A stretch of 64,000 nucleotides of DNA from Oceanobacillus sojae. GTDB taxonomy: Bacteria > Bacillota > Bacilli > Bacillales > Amphibacillaceae. Shown in pieces: positions 8,732 through 17,723 of the stretch. Made by a program: the position numbers and the translations under genes. The notes under the pieces were generated by a model. It did not search any database, was not told the DNA's origin, and saw nothing but the letters and a program-made list of their open reading frames with translations. The stretch lies in assembly GCF_900162665.1 (NCBI RefSeq), contig NZ_LT727813.1:214213-278212 (forward strand), given 5' to 3'. How positions within the stretch are numbered: position 1 is the stretch's first letter; each line of letters starts with the position of its first letter.

Positions 8732-10321
8732 TCAAATGTTGACCGGTAATGTTCCTTTTGCCTCTTCTTCACCAAAAATTGCACCTGCAGCAATTTGCAA
8801 GGCAGGATAGCTGAATTCATATGTGTTGATAAATGCTTGCGCTTTTTGCAGAAAATGAAAATCATACGGATTCCGCATGCCAACTCCAATAATCTTCTTA
8901 TTTTCTTTCAATAATTGATTAACAAGTGTAATCACTGGACTATGTTCAGTTACGGTCAGAGTGCCTAAGATGATATAATCATAATTTGTGGCCCGGGCAG
9001 TAATTCCTTCCACAGCCTTTTCAAGCTTATTCAAATCATATACCTCTACAGGTGCATCTGGAATATATTCTCTTACCGCAGAACCGAGTGATTTATGATT
9101 TCCTTTATTATCTTCTACCTGCATCCTTGCTCCCTGCAGCGGCTCCAACACGAAGATTTTCGGTTGTTTCTCTTTGTTCAACGGCAGCAGCTGATGGTTA
9201 TGAACTATCGTTACACTTTCCCGATAAACTGTTTGTGCCAGTTGATGATGTTTTTGGGATCCGACAACTTGCAGGGCACCTTTTGCTTCCGGAAAACGGG
9301 GATCTCCCCAGCTCGTGTATTTTTCTTTCAACAGCTGGATGCGCTGGATGGATTCTTCTATACGTGAAAGTGACAGCTCTCCATTTTCAACGGCACTTGC
9401 GATTTCCTGTATAGCTCCTTCCTGAACAGCATGTGTATGAGAAATCATGACAAAATCTGTACCTGCCTGCAGCGCCTTCACAGCTCCTTTTTCAGTTCCA
9501 ATCGAATTCGATATCGCTTTCATTTCCATACAGTCTGTTGTAATTGCTCCTGTAAATCCAAGCTTTTCACGTAAAAGATCAACATAAACCCGTTTGGATA
9601 AAGTCGCCGGTGTATTTTCCTCCGGTTCAATCGCCGGGAAATACACATGAGCAGCCATCACAGAATCTGCACCTGCTTCGATACAAGCTTTAAACGGTAC
9701 CAGTTCGATATTTTCCAATCGCTCCACCTCATGTGAAATCACCGGCAGATCCAGGTGCGAATCTACATTGGTATCCCCATGGCCGGGAAAATGCTTTAAA
9801 GATGTCATCACTCCGGCATCCTGCAGCCCTTTCATCATGGCTTCACCAAATGCAGCAACTTTTTCAGCATCTTCGCCAAAGGAGCGAACACCAATGACAG
9901 GATTATCGGAATTATTGTTCACATCTAAAACAGGTGCCAGATTCCAATTAATTCCGAGTGCTTTTAATTCTTTCCCTGTTGCCAAACCTATTTTATAAGC
10001 ATATTGTGGATTATCTGTTGCTCCCAATGCCATCGATCCGGGAAAAGAAGTTAATCCTTTATGAATTCTGCTGACAACGCCGTTCTCCTGATCCAGACAA
10101 ATAAGCAATGGTTTTTCATATCCGGCTTTTTTAGCTTCCTTTTGTAAATCAGAAGTTAATTGCAGAACCTCTTCCGGCTCTCCAATATTCCGGCTAAATA
10201 AAATAATAGAACCGACATGATAATCATGAATTAATTTTTTTATTTTCGGGCTCACTGTCGTCCCATCAAATCCAGCAACGAGCAGCTGACCAATTTTTCT
10301 TTCTAATTCTTTCTTGCTCAT
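8732..10321 (-). CDS. nagZ: Beta-N-acetylglucosaminidase NagZ (GH3), cytoplasmic
   Basis: 529 residues: a GH3 TIM-barrel followed by a C-terminal alpha/beta domain, as in B. subtilis NagZ. The NagZ signature K-H-F-P-G-H-G-D-T-N-V-D-S-H is at 176-189, giving the Asp187-His189 catalytic dyad. The likely nucleophile is Asp263 in T-T-D-C-M-E-M. It removes non-reducing GlcNAc from GlcNAc-MurNAc units. No signal peptide is present: the N-terminus begins M-S-K-K-E-L-E-R-K-I-G-Q-L-L. B. subtilis NagZ is exported, so this is a cytoplasmic variant that needs imported substrate. It lies between the GH20 gene and the binding proteins, same strand, short gaps. Confidence 0.93.
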   Translation of the reverse strand: MSKKELERKIGQLLVAGFDGTTVSPKIKKLIHDYHVGSIILFSRNIGEPEEVLQLTSDLQKEAKKAGYEKPLLICLDQENGVVSRIHKGLTSFPGSMALGATDNPQYAYKIGLATGKELKALGINWNLAPVLDVNNNSDNPVIGVRSFGEDAEKVAAFGEAMMKGLQDAGVMTSLKHFPGHGDTNVDSHLDLPVISHEVERLENIELVPFKACIEAGADSVMAAHVYFPAIEPEENTPATLSKRVYVDLLREKLGFTGAITTDCMEMKAISNSIGTEKGAVKALQAGTDFVMISHTHAVQEGAIQEIASAVENGELSLSRIEESIQRIQLLKEKYTSWGDPRFPEAKGALQVVGSQKHHQLAQTVYRESVTIVHNHQLLPLNKEKQPKIFVLEPLQGARMQVEDNKGNHKSLGSAVREYIPDAPVEVYDLNKLEKAVEGITARATNYDYIILGTLTVTEHSPVITLVNQLLKENKKIIGVGMRNPYDFHFLQKAQAFINTYEFSYPALQIAAGAIFGEEEAKGTLPVNI

Positions 10322-10362
10322 GGAGCAGCCTCCTTCACTCTATTTCCTTTTGAATATCCTCT

Positions 10363-12240
10363 TTAAGATAAATTCCCTGCTGTCACAATACGATGATATA
10401 AATTTCTTCCTAAGGAACCTTCCGACATAGGATACGGACCTTCGAAATGCAGCCGCTCCTCTTCAAGCTCCTCGATTTTGCTGATTTCTCCTTCGATATA
10501 TTGCTGCACACGGTACATCACCGTATCTACCCGTGCCAGCACACCGCCATAACGAATCTCAATAATTTCCCAGCCAAAGGGTTTATTGAATGAAAACCAT
10601 AGATTGCGATGGACCTTTCTTAATGTATCGACACGATTTTTCACTTCCTCTAAAGCAGGCATCATATTCTCGAGCTTACTTCGATCCTGTTTATCGTATA
10701 TCTCTTTCATGCGTCTTCCTAATTCAGCTTTCACACTTAGAACATGCGATAGCTGTTTATAGAAATCAAATAATAGATTCCAATTTGTATTTCTTTCCAC
10801 TGCTTTCTCAAGCTTAGCTGTCAGCTCTGTATAATGTTTGTTCAGCGGCAAATTTTTAATATTCGCATCGTATAAACCAATCAAAATATCTTGCCATAGT
10901 AAAAGCTTGGAAGGATTGGAGGTCTGCAGATTATTCTTAGCTACACCAGGTGTTTCATCTAATTGATTGAAAAGCATAAAGTCATTAAAATCGGCTCCTG
11001 TACAAAAATGAAAACGCCGGTGCAAGTGTTCTTCTGAGATAGATTTATGATAGGAATGTTCGGCAAATAACTGTAAAACAGGCAAAGCTGTCATCATTGG
11101 TGTTTCTGCGCCATTATCTCCCCACATGGTGAAAAAGACCTCTTTAAGCTTCTCTTTTTTACAAGCACGTAAAGCTGCTTCACTCGCTGCAAAGGCTTTT
11201 CCATAGTTAGGAGAGATTCCATTCCACGTCCACACACCCCCTGCAAACACAGGATCAGCTTTTAATGCTTTATGCTTTTGAATAAAGCTGCGGTAAAATT
11301 CTTCATCGTCATGATAATAATCCCAATAAACAAGCTGTGTTTCCGGAATAGACGCTATGACGGATGCCGGAATCTCAGCATCTAAGTCATAATAACCTCC
11401 ATGCTTGGAGCCGAGGCGGAAATACATATCACTCCAAATCATCGGCTTTAACTTCTTCTTATCTGTAATGGCTACAACCTCTTTAAGATGTTTGTTCATA
11501 ATATCGAACCTCTTTTGGTAACCATGTTTATCAAGATATTTTCCTAAGCCAAGCTGATGTGCTTCATCCATTCCGATATGAATCCGCTTCGATTGAAATG
11601 GACAGCTTGCAGCTTCAATGAGGTGCTCTAAAAAGGTATATGTTGCCTCTGAGCCAGCCAATAAAATGTCTGCGGTATCCCTTATATCGATTGCATAATT
11701 CCATTTTAAAGCTTCTGTTAAATGAGCCAATGTCTGAATACAGGGAATCATTTCAATTCCTAATTCTGCAGCATACTGATCACATTCCTTCAGCTCTTCC
11801 TTTGTGTATCTTCCACGCATATAACCGAAATAAGGATATTCTTTTACTTCGTATGTATCCTCTGTATATACCATCAATGTATTGAGTCCCATTAATGCTA
11901 TTTTACGCAATAAATCCTTTATCCCTTCTACCTTCATTACTGCATTGCGTGAAGCATCCAGCATCGCACCATTCATTGTAAACTTTGGCTTCTCTATAAA
12001 ATCAAAATCCGTTTCTGCATAAAAATGCTCCAGCCATAATCCAAGTCCCCTGAAAAAATGAATCTTCTCCTGAAATACAATTTCACCTTTTCCATTATGA
12101 TTTTTCACCAAAAGAGGACCTTCTCTTTGCGTCACATGGATCCGATAACCCTCCTGTACCAATTCAATATCCAATTCGTTCAACAGATGATTCAGTCCTT
12201 TTTTCACCTGCGCCAGCTCTCCTGTTAAGTGAAGCTTCAT
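10363..12240 (-). CDS. GH20 beta-N-acetylhexosaminidase (GcnA/GH20C-like), cytoplasmic
   Basis: 625 residues. An N-terminal accessory domain is followed by a GH20 barrel; the catalytic Asp-Glu pair is D225-E226 in I-H-I-G-M-D-E-A-H. G-G-V-W-T-W-N and M-W-G-D-N-G-A-E-T further on fit the active-site tryptophans of the GH20C group known from streptococci. GH20 enzymes use substrate-assisted catalysis on terminal GlcNAc or GalNAc. There is no signal peptide, so it should act inside the cell. It is the first gene of the leftward operon, with a weak GGGGGC ribosome binding site. Together with NagZ and NamZ it would dismantle imported amino-sugar chains; the exact substrate is unproven. Confidence 0.88.
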   Translation of the reverse strand: MKLHLTGELAQVKKGLNHLLNELDIELVQEGYRIHVTQREGPLLVKNHNGKGEIVFQEKIHFFRGLGLWLEHFYAETDFDFIEKPKFTMNGAMLDASRNAVMKVEGIKDLLRKIALMGLNTLMVYTEDTYEVKEYPYFGYMRGRYTKEELKECDQYAAELGIEMIPCIQTLAHLTEALKWNYAIDIRDTADILLAGSEATYTFLEHLIEAASCPFQSKRIHIGMDEAHQLGLGKYLDKHGYQKRFDIMNKHLKEVVAITDKKKLKPMIWSDMYFRLGSKHGGYYDLDAEIPASVIASIPETQLVYWDYYHDDEEFYRSFIQKHKALKADPVFAGGVWTWNGISPNYGKAFAASEAALRACKKEKLKEVFFTMWGDNGAETPMMTALPVLQLFAEHSYHKSISEEHLHRRFHFCTGADFNDFMLFNQLDETPGVAKNNLQTSNPSKLLLWQDILIGLYDANIKNLPLNKHYTELTAKLEKAVERNTNWNLLFDFYKQLSHVLSVKAELGRRMKEIYDKQDRSKLENMMPALEEVKNRVDTLRKVHRNLWFSFNKPFGWEIIEIRYGGVLARVDTVMYRVQQYIEGEISKIEELEEERLHFEGPYPMSEGSLGRNLYHRIVTAGNLS

Positions 12241-12297
12241 ATATTATCTGCCCCCGCTTTTCAGTCATTAGATTTTATCAGCTTTCACATAGTGGGT

Positions 12298-12311
12298 TTC
12301 TCGTATGAGAA
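12298..12311. promoter_or_regulatory. Small palindrome upstream of the GH20 operon, possible operator
   Basis: TTCTC-GTAT-GAGAA, about 60 bases before the GH20 start. It is the only clear short palindrome in the leader and could bind the RpiR regulator encoded at the far end of the operon. No promoter with good -35 and -10 boxes could be assigned next to it, so this is a weak call. Confidence 0.3.
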
Positions 12312-12430
12312 TTCTGACATGCTTTTGGTTTGTATTAGGATATGCTTCTTAAAATTGAAATAGAATATCAGATTTACATCGGAAAATTTGTTATTATGTT
12401 TTATGATTGAATGGAAAGGCAATATAAAAA

Positions 12431-12469
12431 CACCCCAAGTATTAGTTTTTTACTCTAACATTTGGGGTG
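12431..12469 (-). terminator. Rho-independent terminator (minus strand), second of two
   Basis: An 8-bp CACCCCAA/TTGGGGTG stem extended by a 4-bp inner stem. On the minus strand it is followed by TTTTTATATT. It would end transcripts arriving from the aminopeptidase/IclR side and insulate the GH20 operon. Confidence 0.75.
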
Positions 12470-12531
12470 CGGTACCAATCTTTAAGTTTTTATTTCCACT
12501 TTGTAAAGACAATTATAACGTAATTACCTAT

Positions 12532-12584
12532 ATTCAAAACGGACGGCGTGAGCCTCTTCCCAAAGAATAACTCCTGCCGCCCGT
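12532..12584 (-). terminator. Rho-independent terminator for the leftward peptide operon
   Basis: A 14-position GC-rich stem (12539-12552 with 12571-12584, two mismatches), followed on the minus strand by TTTTGAATAT. It is placed about 60 bases after the aminopeptidase stop. With the hairpin at 12431-12469 it makes a tandem terminator; the remainder of the 12241-12645 gap holds only the GH20 leader. Confidence 0.75.
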
Positions 12585-12645
12585 ATAAACTTATTTCAAC
12601 GGAATTTATTACAATTACTATTTAAACTCTTTTATGCCTGCTCAT

Positions 12646-13575
12646 TTAATTAAATTGTATTTCCTTATTATCAATAGATACAATCGGTTTTTTGATAACA
12701 CAGTCAATATGTACATTTGCTTCTGTTTCTCCACCAAAGGATTTATTACTGCCAAAAGCTATATGTACGGTCCCAAAAACTTTCTCATCTTCTAAAACAT
12801 TTCCAATCAGCCGTGCCTTGCTATTTGTTCCAATTCCAAATTCAGCAATTTTTCTCCCGGCTCCATCACCTAATAATTCAAGCAGCTCTTTACCCTTATC
12901 CCCACTAGCAGCAATTAATCTGCCATTTTCGATTTCTAAAGTTAAAGGCTCTTTTATCACACCTATGCCGGCAATGGAGCCATCAATAATTATTGTTCCA
13001 TTAGCTGAGTCTTCTATTGGTGCAATATAGGCTTCACCAGAAGGGAGATTTCCCGCCTCTCCTTTTTCTTTAAAAACACCAGTACTTTCAATTCCAGCTC
13101 TGTTTTTTATTGAAAAAGATAAGCAAGTATTTCCTTTTTTTATTTCAACTTGATTACCCTGATTTAGTAATTCACAATATTTTGTTGTGCGTTCAACAAC
13201 CTCATGATAGTCTGCTGATATAGCGCCATTCTTTAGCATATCCAAGGTAACACCTGGCATCGTTGCAACTCGTGCCCCGGCACTTGAGGCATTTTTTCTT
13301 GCATTTGTATGGGTAAGAGAATGTTTTGTGATACATAGTACAACCTCCGCTGCCTTCATTGCTTCACTTATAACCTGTGGAGGTTCTTCTCCTGATTTCA
13401 ATCTGGGAGTCATTTCCATGAGCACTGTTTCATTTCTTCTTTTTAGACCAGCCTGGTAGAATATATTGGCGATTTCTTTTAACTCTGTATCGGTAATAAT
13501 TAATATTTGTTCATCCTGCTTCACAAATAAATTATTCGTTAACACACTCTCTGCCACATTTATATAATCTTGCAT
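12646..13575 (-). CDS. M29-like aminopeptidase (thermophilic metalloprotease / NicX superfamily)
   Basis: About 309 residues with the C-terminal half typical of M29 aminopeptidases and the related NicX ring-cleaving dioxygenase. Visible elements are L-P-S-G-E-A (metal-ligand Glu), E-F-G-I-G-T-N, a His in T-V-H-I-A-F-G-S-N and another in N-V-H-I-D-C-V. The ATG at 13575 is preferred over 13593, because AGAGGAAG lies 8-9 bases before it. It is the last gene of the leftward cluster, after the IclR regulator. Peptide-bond cleavage is the default reading given the peptide transporter, but a NicX-like or other metal-dependent reaction cannot be excluded from sequence. Confidence 0.8.
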   Translation of the reverse strand: MQDYINVAESVLTNNLFVKQDEQILIITDTELKEIANIFYQAGLKRRNETVLMEMTPRLKSGEEPPQVISEAMKAAEVVLCITKHSLTHTNARKNASSAGARVATMPGVTLDMLKNGAISADYHEVVERTTKYCELLNQGNQVEIKKGNTCLSFSIKNRAGIESTGVFKEKGEAGNLPSGEAYIAPIEDSANGTIIIDGSIAGIGVIKEPLTLEIENGRLIAASGDKGKELLELLGDGAGRKIAEFGIGTNSKARLIGNVLEDEKVFGTVHIAFGSNKSFGGETEANVHIDCVIKKPIVSIDNKEIQFN

Positions 13576-13605
13576 CCATAAACTTCCTCTCACAAGTATA
13601 TCTTT

Positions 13606-14376
13606 TTAATTACTGCTATTTAACTGTAATTGATACTTATCGATTACTTCTGCAACTTCATTTCTTGCTTCTATTAAAAGAGATAAATAATTCATTATTT
13701 TTTCATCCTGCATACGATAGACTGGCCCAGATACAGTAATAGAACCGATAATTCCTTTATTGCTGAACAGTGGAACGGCAATCGCAATAATATCTTCCGT
13801 ATATTCACTCTGGCTTCTCGCCCACCCTTGTTCACGAATCTTATCCAGCTCTGCTCTTAATTCATCCGGCTCGGTCATCGTATCGTTCGTATATTTTATT
13901 AATCTTTCAGGTGTTAAAATTCTGTCAATGATTTCTTGATCCAGATACGCCAAAATAGATCGATAGGAAGCACCAACATACAAAGGGGCCCGGCTGCCTA
14001 CAGAAACGGAAAATTTTACTTTATTTTCCGGCTCAAGCACATCAAGAGTAACAGCCTCTTCTTTGTCTAATAAGGTAAGAAATACAGATTCCCCTGTTTG
14101 ACGGCTCAGCTCTTTTAAGATTGGCCGTATCAGCTGTTTGACATTAAGCCCTTCGTACATTACCGTTCCCAGCTCCCAAACAGCAAATCCCAATGAATAT
14201 TTCTTCGTCACTGGATCTTTAAAAAGAAAATTATTGTTTTCCAAGGTTTCTAAAATACGATAGATTTTTGTATGATTTATCTGCATCTCATTAGCAAGCT
14301 CTCTGCCGCCCCACTTGGGCTTTTCTCTTGTAAACATTTTAAGCACTTCTAGTGCACTGTTTAACGTTTTTAACAT
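13606..14376 (-). CDS. IclR-family transcriptional regulator
   Basis: About 256 residues: a winged helix-turn-helix at roughly 1-65 (S-A-L-E-V-L-K-M-F, then G-G-R-E-L-A-N-E-M-Q-I-N-H-T-K-I-Y-R-I-L) and the IclR effector domain (G-A-S-Y-R-S-I-L-A-Y-L, S-Q-S-E-Y-T-E-D-I-I-A-I-A-V-P, G-S-I-T-V-S-G-P). Three in-frame starts exist. The ATG at 14376 has GGGG 6 bases upstream and is chosen; TTG 14388 and ATG 14382 are alternatives. It lies inside the Dpp/DUF1177/M20 cluster and is the obvious candidate to bind the two palindromes in the divergent promoter region. Ligand unknown. Confidence 0.9.
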   Translation of the reverse strand: MLKTLNSALEVLKMFTREKPKWGGRELANEMQINHTKIYRILETLENNNFLFKDPVTKKYSLGFAVWELGTVMYEGLNVKQLIRPILKELSRQTGESVFLTLLDKEEAVTLDVLEPENKVKFSVSVGSRAPLYVGASYRSILAYLDQEIIDRILTPERLIKYTNDTMTEPDELRAELDKIREQGWARSQSEYTEDIIAIAVPLFSNKGIIGSITVSGPVYRMQDEKIMNYLSLLIEARNEVAEVIDKYQLQLNSSN

Positions 14377-14477
14377 AAGCATCCCCAACTTATCATCTAG
14401 AGTCTAAAAGCATTTAGCCCTATCTTAACATATAATTTTTAATAAACAGAGTAATTACATATTTTCACACTTTTTTA

Positions 14478-15746
14478 TTACTCCGCATAAAGAAAATCTA
14501 TCACAGCTGCTGCATATACCTTTGCACAAGTTATAATTTGTTCAACCTGTACTCTCTCATTGTAGCCATGAATTGTTGGCAGAAATGCCGGGCCATACTG
14601 GAGAACAGGAATATTGTAATCTCTGAAATGTCTTGCATCACTGCTGGCCCACTGCATCACTCCATATGCCTCATGCCCGGTTACAGAGGAAATATTATCT
14701 ACAATCGCTTTACACACTGGATCATTGGAGTCTGTAAAATTGGCGTTGCTTCTGAATCCAAAGGGGCGAATTTTATAATCAATCCCCAGTTCTCCCAGTT
14801 TTTCATGTAAAAAGTCAGTTACTTCTTTCTCTGTAATACCAAATGGCAGCCTGCAGTCTACTTTTACTTTACAATTTTCTGGAATCACGTTTGATTTTGT
14901 TCCGCCTTCAATTGTTCCTATATTTACTGTAATATGCTCAAGAACCGGCATAAATGCTTCTCTATCCTTTTCAACTTCCCTCATATATTTTTGTGATACA
15001 TGAATTAATTGCTCCACTTCATCTGGTATTGTGATTTGAATATCCCATAATTTCTGAATTTCTCTTATAGCACGTACTGCATCTGTGATCGCATTTTTTC
15101 CGGCTAAAGGGGATAAACTTCCGTGTCCCGGTTCACCAAATACTTCCAGTTCAAACCAATAAGAGCCTTTTTGTCCAACAGTTGGATTGTATGGTGATGA
15201 TGGTTCAGCAATCAAACAGCCGTCTCCATGTATGATTTCGTTTTTAAGTAACCATGGTACACCATAATCTCCTCCAGTTTCTTCATCTGGGACAATAGCA
15301 AGGGAAAGCTTTCCCGGTAATTTAATTTGAAGACGCTTTAATATGGTAAAGGCAAATATGATCCCGGAAAGACCTGCCTTCATGTCACTGGCTCCTCTTC
15401 CTAACATCCAGCCATCTTTTACTTCTCCGGAAAACGGATCGAAGTCCCATTTTTCCAGATTTCCTGCTGGGACAACATCTGTATGGCCACAGTAGATTAA
15501 GTGCTTCCCTTCTTCCGAACCAATGCTGGAAACGAGATTATACATTTTATCAGCCGATTCATAAAAATCTACCTCTGTTCCGAATTTTTCCAGGTAATTT
15601 TCAATGAACCTGCTTATTTCCGTGGAATCTCCGGGAGGATTTTCACTGGGAATCTTAATTAAAGAGCTGCATAAATCAATTAACTCTTCTTTACATGCTT
15701 CTACTTCATGAATAACCTTATCTTTTAATTCTTGTTTATTTACCAT
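14478..15746 (-). CDS. M20-family metallopeptidase/deacylase (ArgE/DapE/CPG2 type)
   Basis: 422 residues. Zinc-ligand motifs are visible: G-H-T-D-V-V-P (His88), G-R-G-A-S-D-M-K-A-G (Asp121), P-D-E-E-T-G-G (Glu155 as base, Glu156 as ligand), a Glu in I-A-E-P-S-S and a late His in T-I-H-G-Y-N-E-R. The dimerisation insert lies in the middle. Members hydrolyse amide bonds of N-acyl amino acids or dipeptides. It is placed directly behind DUF1177 and the peptide ATPases, with a few bases between stop and start, so it probably acts on the imported compound. No signal peptide. Exact substrate not predictable. Confidence 0.9.
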   Translation of the reverse strand: MVNKQELKDKVIHEVEACKEELIDLCSSLIKIPSENPPGDSTEISRFIENYLEKFGTEVDFYESADKMYNLVSSIGSEEGKHLIYCGHTDVVPAGNLEKWDFDPFSGEVKDGWMLGRGASDMKAGLSGIIFAFTILKRLQIKLPGKLSLAIVPDEETGGDYGVPWLLKNEIIHGDGCLIAEPSSPYNPTVGQKGSYWFELEVFGEPGHGSLSPLAGKNAITDAVRAIREIQKLWDIQITIPDEVEQLIHVSQKYMREVEKDREAFMPVLEHITVNIGTIEGGTKSNVIPENCKVKVDCRLPFGITEKEVTDFLHEKLGELGIDYKIRPFGFRSNANFTDSNDPVCKAIVDNISSVTGHEAYGVMQWASSDARHFRDYNIPVLQYGPAFLPTIHGYNERVQVEQIITCAKVYAAAVIDFLYAE

Positions 15747-15747
15747 A

Positions 15748-16698
15748 CTATTTGATTACCTCCTTTTTACCAGGTGTTTGCAGCTGTGTCATTTTTCCAT
15801 ATAAGCTTTCTAAATGAGCAAACTCCTTCTTATCATAAAAAGAGCATTTATTTTCACCAAAAAGCTTTGCCACTTCTATAACAAATCTGACTGCCTGTTC
15901 TACATCGATTAAGTGGGTAGCTCCAGTACCACATCCAGCAACTGCTGTTTCCGTTGTGATCGCAATTCCAACAACCGGACTCGATGTAGCAACTGCTGGC
16001 TGAAGAATACTATTCACATGATAGACGCCATTACCATATGGAGTGATGTCCTGCGTAGTAATCGGCATGGTTACTGGAAGAATTCCGGCAGACTGGGTAT
16101 AAATATGTAACAAATCATCGCTTACCTTTAGAATATAGCCTTCCTTTATAGTAGGTGTCAGGGCAAATCCGCGATGATTTGTAATCATATTACCTTTGGT
16201 AGTATCTATTGATAGAATTCCATCCATTTCTTTTGCAACTTCATGCTTGTTCATCGTTAAAATATCCACCGGCGAATTCATAAATGGAACGGGATCGTGC
16301 GGCAAGGTTGGAGCTGTTGGACAAATATGTGTAGTTAAAATAATATCTCCATTTAAAATATCACCCTTATTTTGCATATCCAGCAATTTAGCAGCCGCCG
16401 AAATACAGGATAGTGCACCATCGCCATCGGAAACAAATCCTTTTAGCTCAGGACGTGCCCCAATTCCTCCGAGCCTACCAATAATCCCTAAAGTTGGTGC
16501 ATTACCTCCTTTTAATTTACCGTTTTCTCCAGGGATGGTTATTTTAACAAAATCAGTAGAGCCTTCATCCCCTTCTACTGTTTTTACTTCTACCTGGCTA
16601 TCACCGTTTACTTTCCATAAAAATTCTTTCACATCTTCTCCTGTAACATTTAAACTATCCATTAATTCATACACTTCCATAACATATTTTAATGACAT
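15748..16698 (-). CDS. DUF1177 family protein
   Basis: 316 residues, cytoplasmic, no membrane segments. It is recognised as DUF1177 by G-I-I-G-R-L-G-G-I-G-A-R-P-E-L-K-G-F-V-S-D-G-D-G-A and the H-I-C-P-T-A-P / P-H-D-P-V-P-F-M stretch. The family is uncharacterised; it recurs, to my knowledge, with AroM, M20 peptidases and peptide-type ABC transporters. GAGGAGG precedes the ATG. It overlaps the end of the upstream ATPase gene by 10 bases and ends one base before the M20 gene, so translation is tightly coupled. The conserved His, Cys and Asp residues hint at an enzyme, but no reaction is assigned. Confidence 0.85.
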   Translation of the reverse strand: MSLKYVMEVYELMDSLNVTGEDVKEFLWKVNGDSQVEVKTVEGDEGSTDFVKITIPGENGKLKGGNAPTLGIIGRLGGIGARPELKGFVSDGDGALSCISAAAKLLDMQNKGDILNGDIILTTHICPTAPTLPHDPVPFMNSPVDILTMNKHEVAKEMDGILSIDTTKGNMITNHRGFALTPTIKEGYILKVSDDLLHIYTQSAGILPVTMPITTQDITPYGNGVYHVNSILQPAVATSSPVVGIAITTETAVAGCGTGATHLIDVEQAVRFVIEVAKLFGENKCSFYDKKEFAHLESLYGKMTQLQTPGKKEVIK

Positions 16699-17723
16699 TT
16701 TAGTTCCTCCTCTTTTTTCTTTGTTGGTATAGCTTCCAATGGATTATTTTCCAATTCTAATAAATGGCAGGATGATTGATGACCATTGCCGACATCAATT
16801 AATTTTGGAGATTTTATTTTACAAATTTCCATTGCAAATGGACATCTTTCATGAAAATGACAACCAGATGGCGGATTAATAGGACTTGGAACAGAACCGC
16901 TCAAAATAATTCTTTCTTTCACTTCATTCGGGCTCTCTTTCGGAATAGAGGATAAAAGTGCCCTTGTATAAGGGTGCTTGGAATCTTCATAAATTTCTTT
17001 ATAAGTCCCCATCTCAACAATTTTTCCTAAATACATGACTGCAATCCGGTCACACATATAGCGAACTACATTAAGATCGTGTGAAATAAAAATATAAGTC
17101 AGGTTAAAATCTTTTTGTAATTTCTTTAAAAGATTAATAACTTGTGCTTGAACGGATACATCTAACGCTGAAACCGGCTCATCGCAAATAATGACATCCG
17201 GGTTCAGTGCAAGTGCCCGGGCAATATTTATCCTTTGTCTTTGACCTCCTGAAAACTCATGCGGGTATCTCCCTGAATGAGAACCTCTCAGTCCGACAAC
17301 TTCTAATAATTCTTTCACACGTTCTTTTCGGGAAGTTTTATTTCCAATTTTATGAATAACCAACGGCTCTGCAATTAACTCTCCGACTGTTTTTCTTGGG
17401 TCTAATGACGCGAATGGATCTTGAAACACCATCTGAATCGTTTTTCTGAAAACTCTTAATCGCTCTTTATTCATATCCACTAAGTTTTCTCCATTCAGCT
17501 CTACAGTACCTTTTGTCGGTGCGATCAGTTGGTTAACTAATCGGGCCATTGTTGATTTCCCACATCCCGATTCACCAACAACACCGAGTGTCTCTCCCTG
17601 AAATACATCAAAGCTGACTCCATCTACAGCTTTTACACTTTGATCGGACTTTTTAAAAGGGATCGGACTATCAAGATGAAAGTGTTTGGTTAAATTTCTA
17701 ACTTTTAATATTGCTTCTGTCAT
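16689..17723 (-). CDS. Oligopeptide/dipeptide ABC transporter ATPase (OppF/DppF type)
   Basis: 344 residues with Walker A G-E-S-G-C-G-K-S-T, Q-loop, signature F-S-G-G-Q-R-Q-R and Walker B V-I-I-C-D-E-P. The C-terminal oligo_HPY extension, with the four-cysteine G-C-H-F-H-E-R-C-P-F-A-M-E-I-C cluster, is typical of OppF. It energises import by the DppB/DppC channel, paired with the OppD-type ATPase. It overlaps the OppD gene by 26 bases. GGAGGAGAAGG lies just before the ATG. Confidence 0.95.
   Translation of the reverse strand: MTEAILKVRNLTKHFHLDSPIPFKKSDQSVKAVDGVSFDVFQGETLGVVGESGCGKSTMARLVNQLIAPTKGTVELNGENLVDMNKERLRVFRKTIQMVFQDPFASLDPRKTVGELIAEPLVIHKIGNKTSRKERVKELLEVVGLRGSHSGRYPHEFSGGQRQRINIARALALNPDVIICDEPVSALDVSVQAQVINLLKKLQKDFNLTYIFISHDLNVVRYMCDRIAVMYLGKIVEMGTYKEIYEDSKHPYTRALLSSIPKESPNEVKERIILSGSVPSPINPPSGCHFHERCPFAMEICKIKSPKLIDVGNGHQSSCHLLELENNPLEAIPTKKKEEELKCH

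Noticed and set aside
16196..16732. 178-codon plus-strand ORF opposite DUF1177
   Set aside because: Long only because the opposite strand is coding; Pro/Ser-rich antisense composition, no ribosome binding site, inside tightly packed minus-strand genes.
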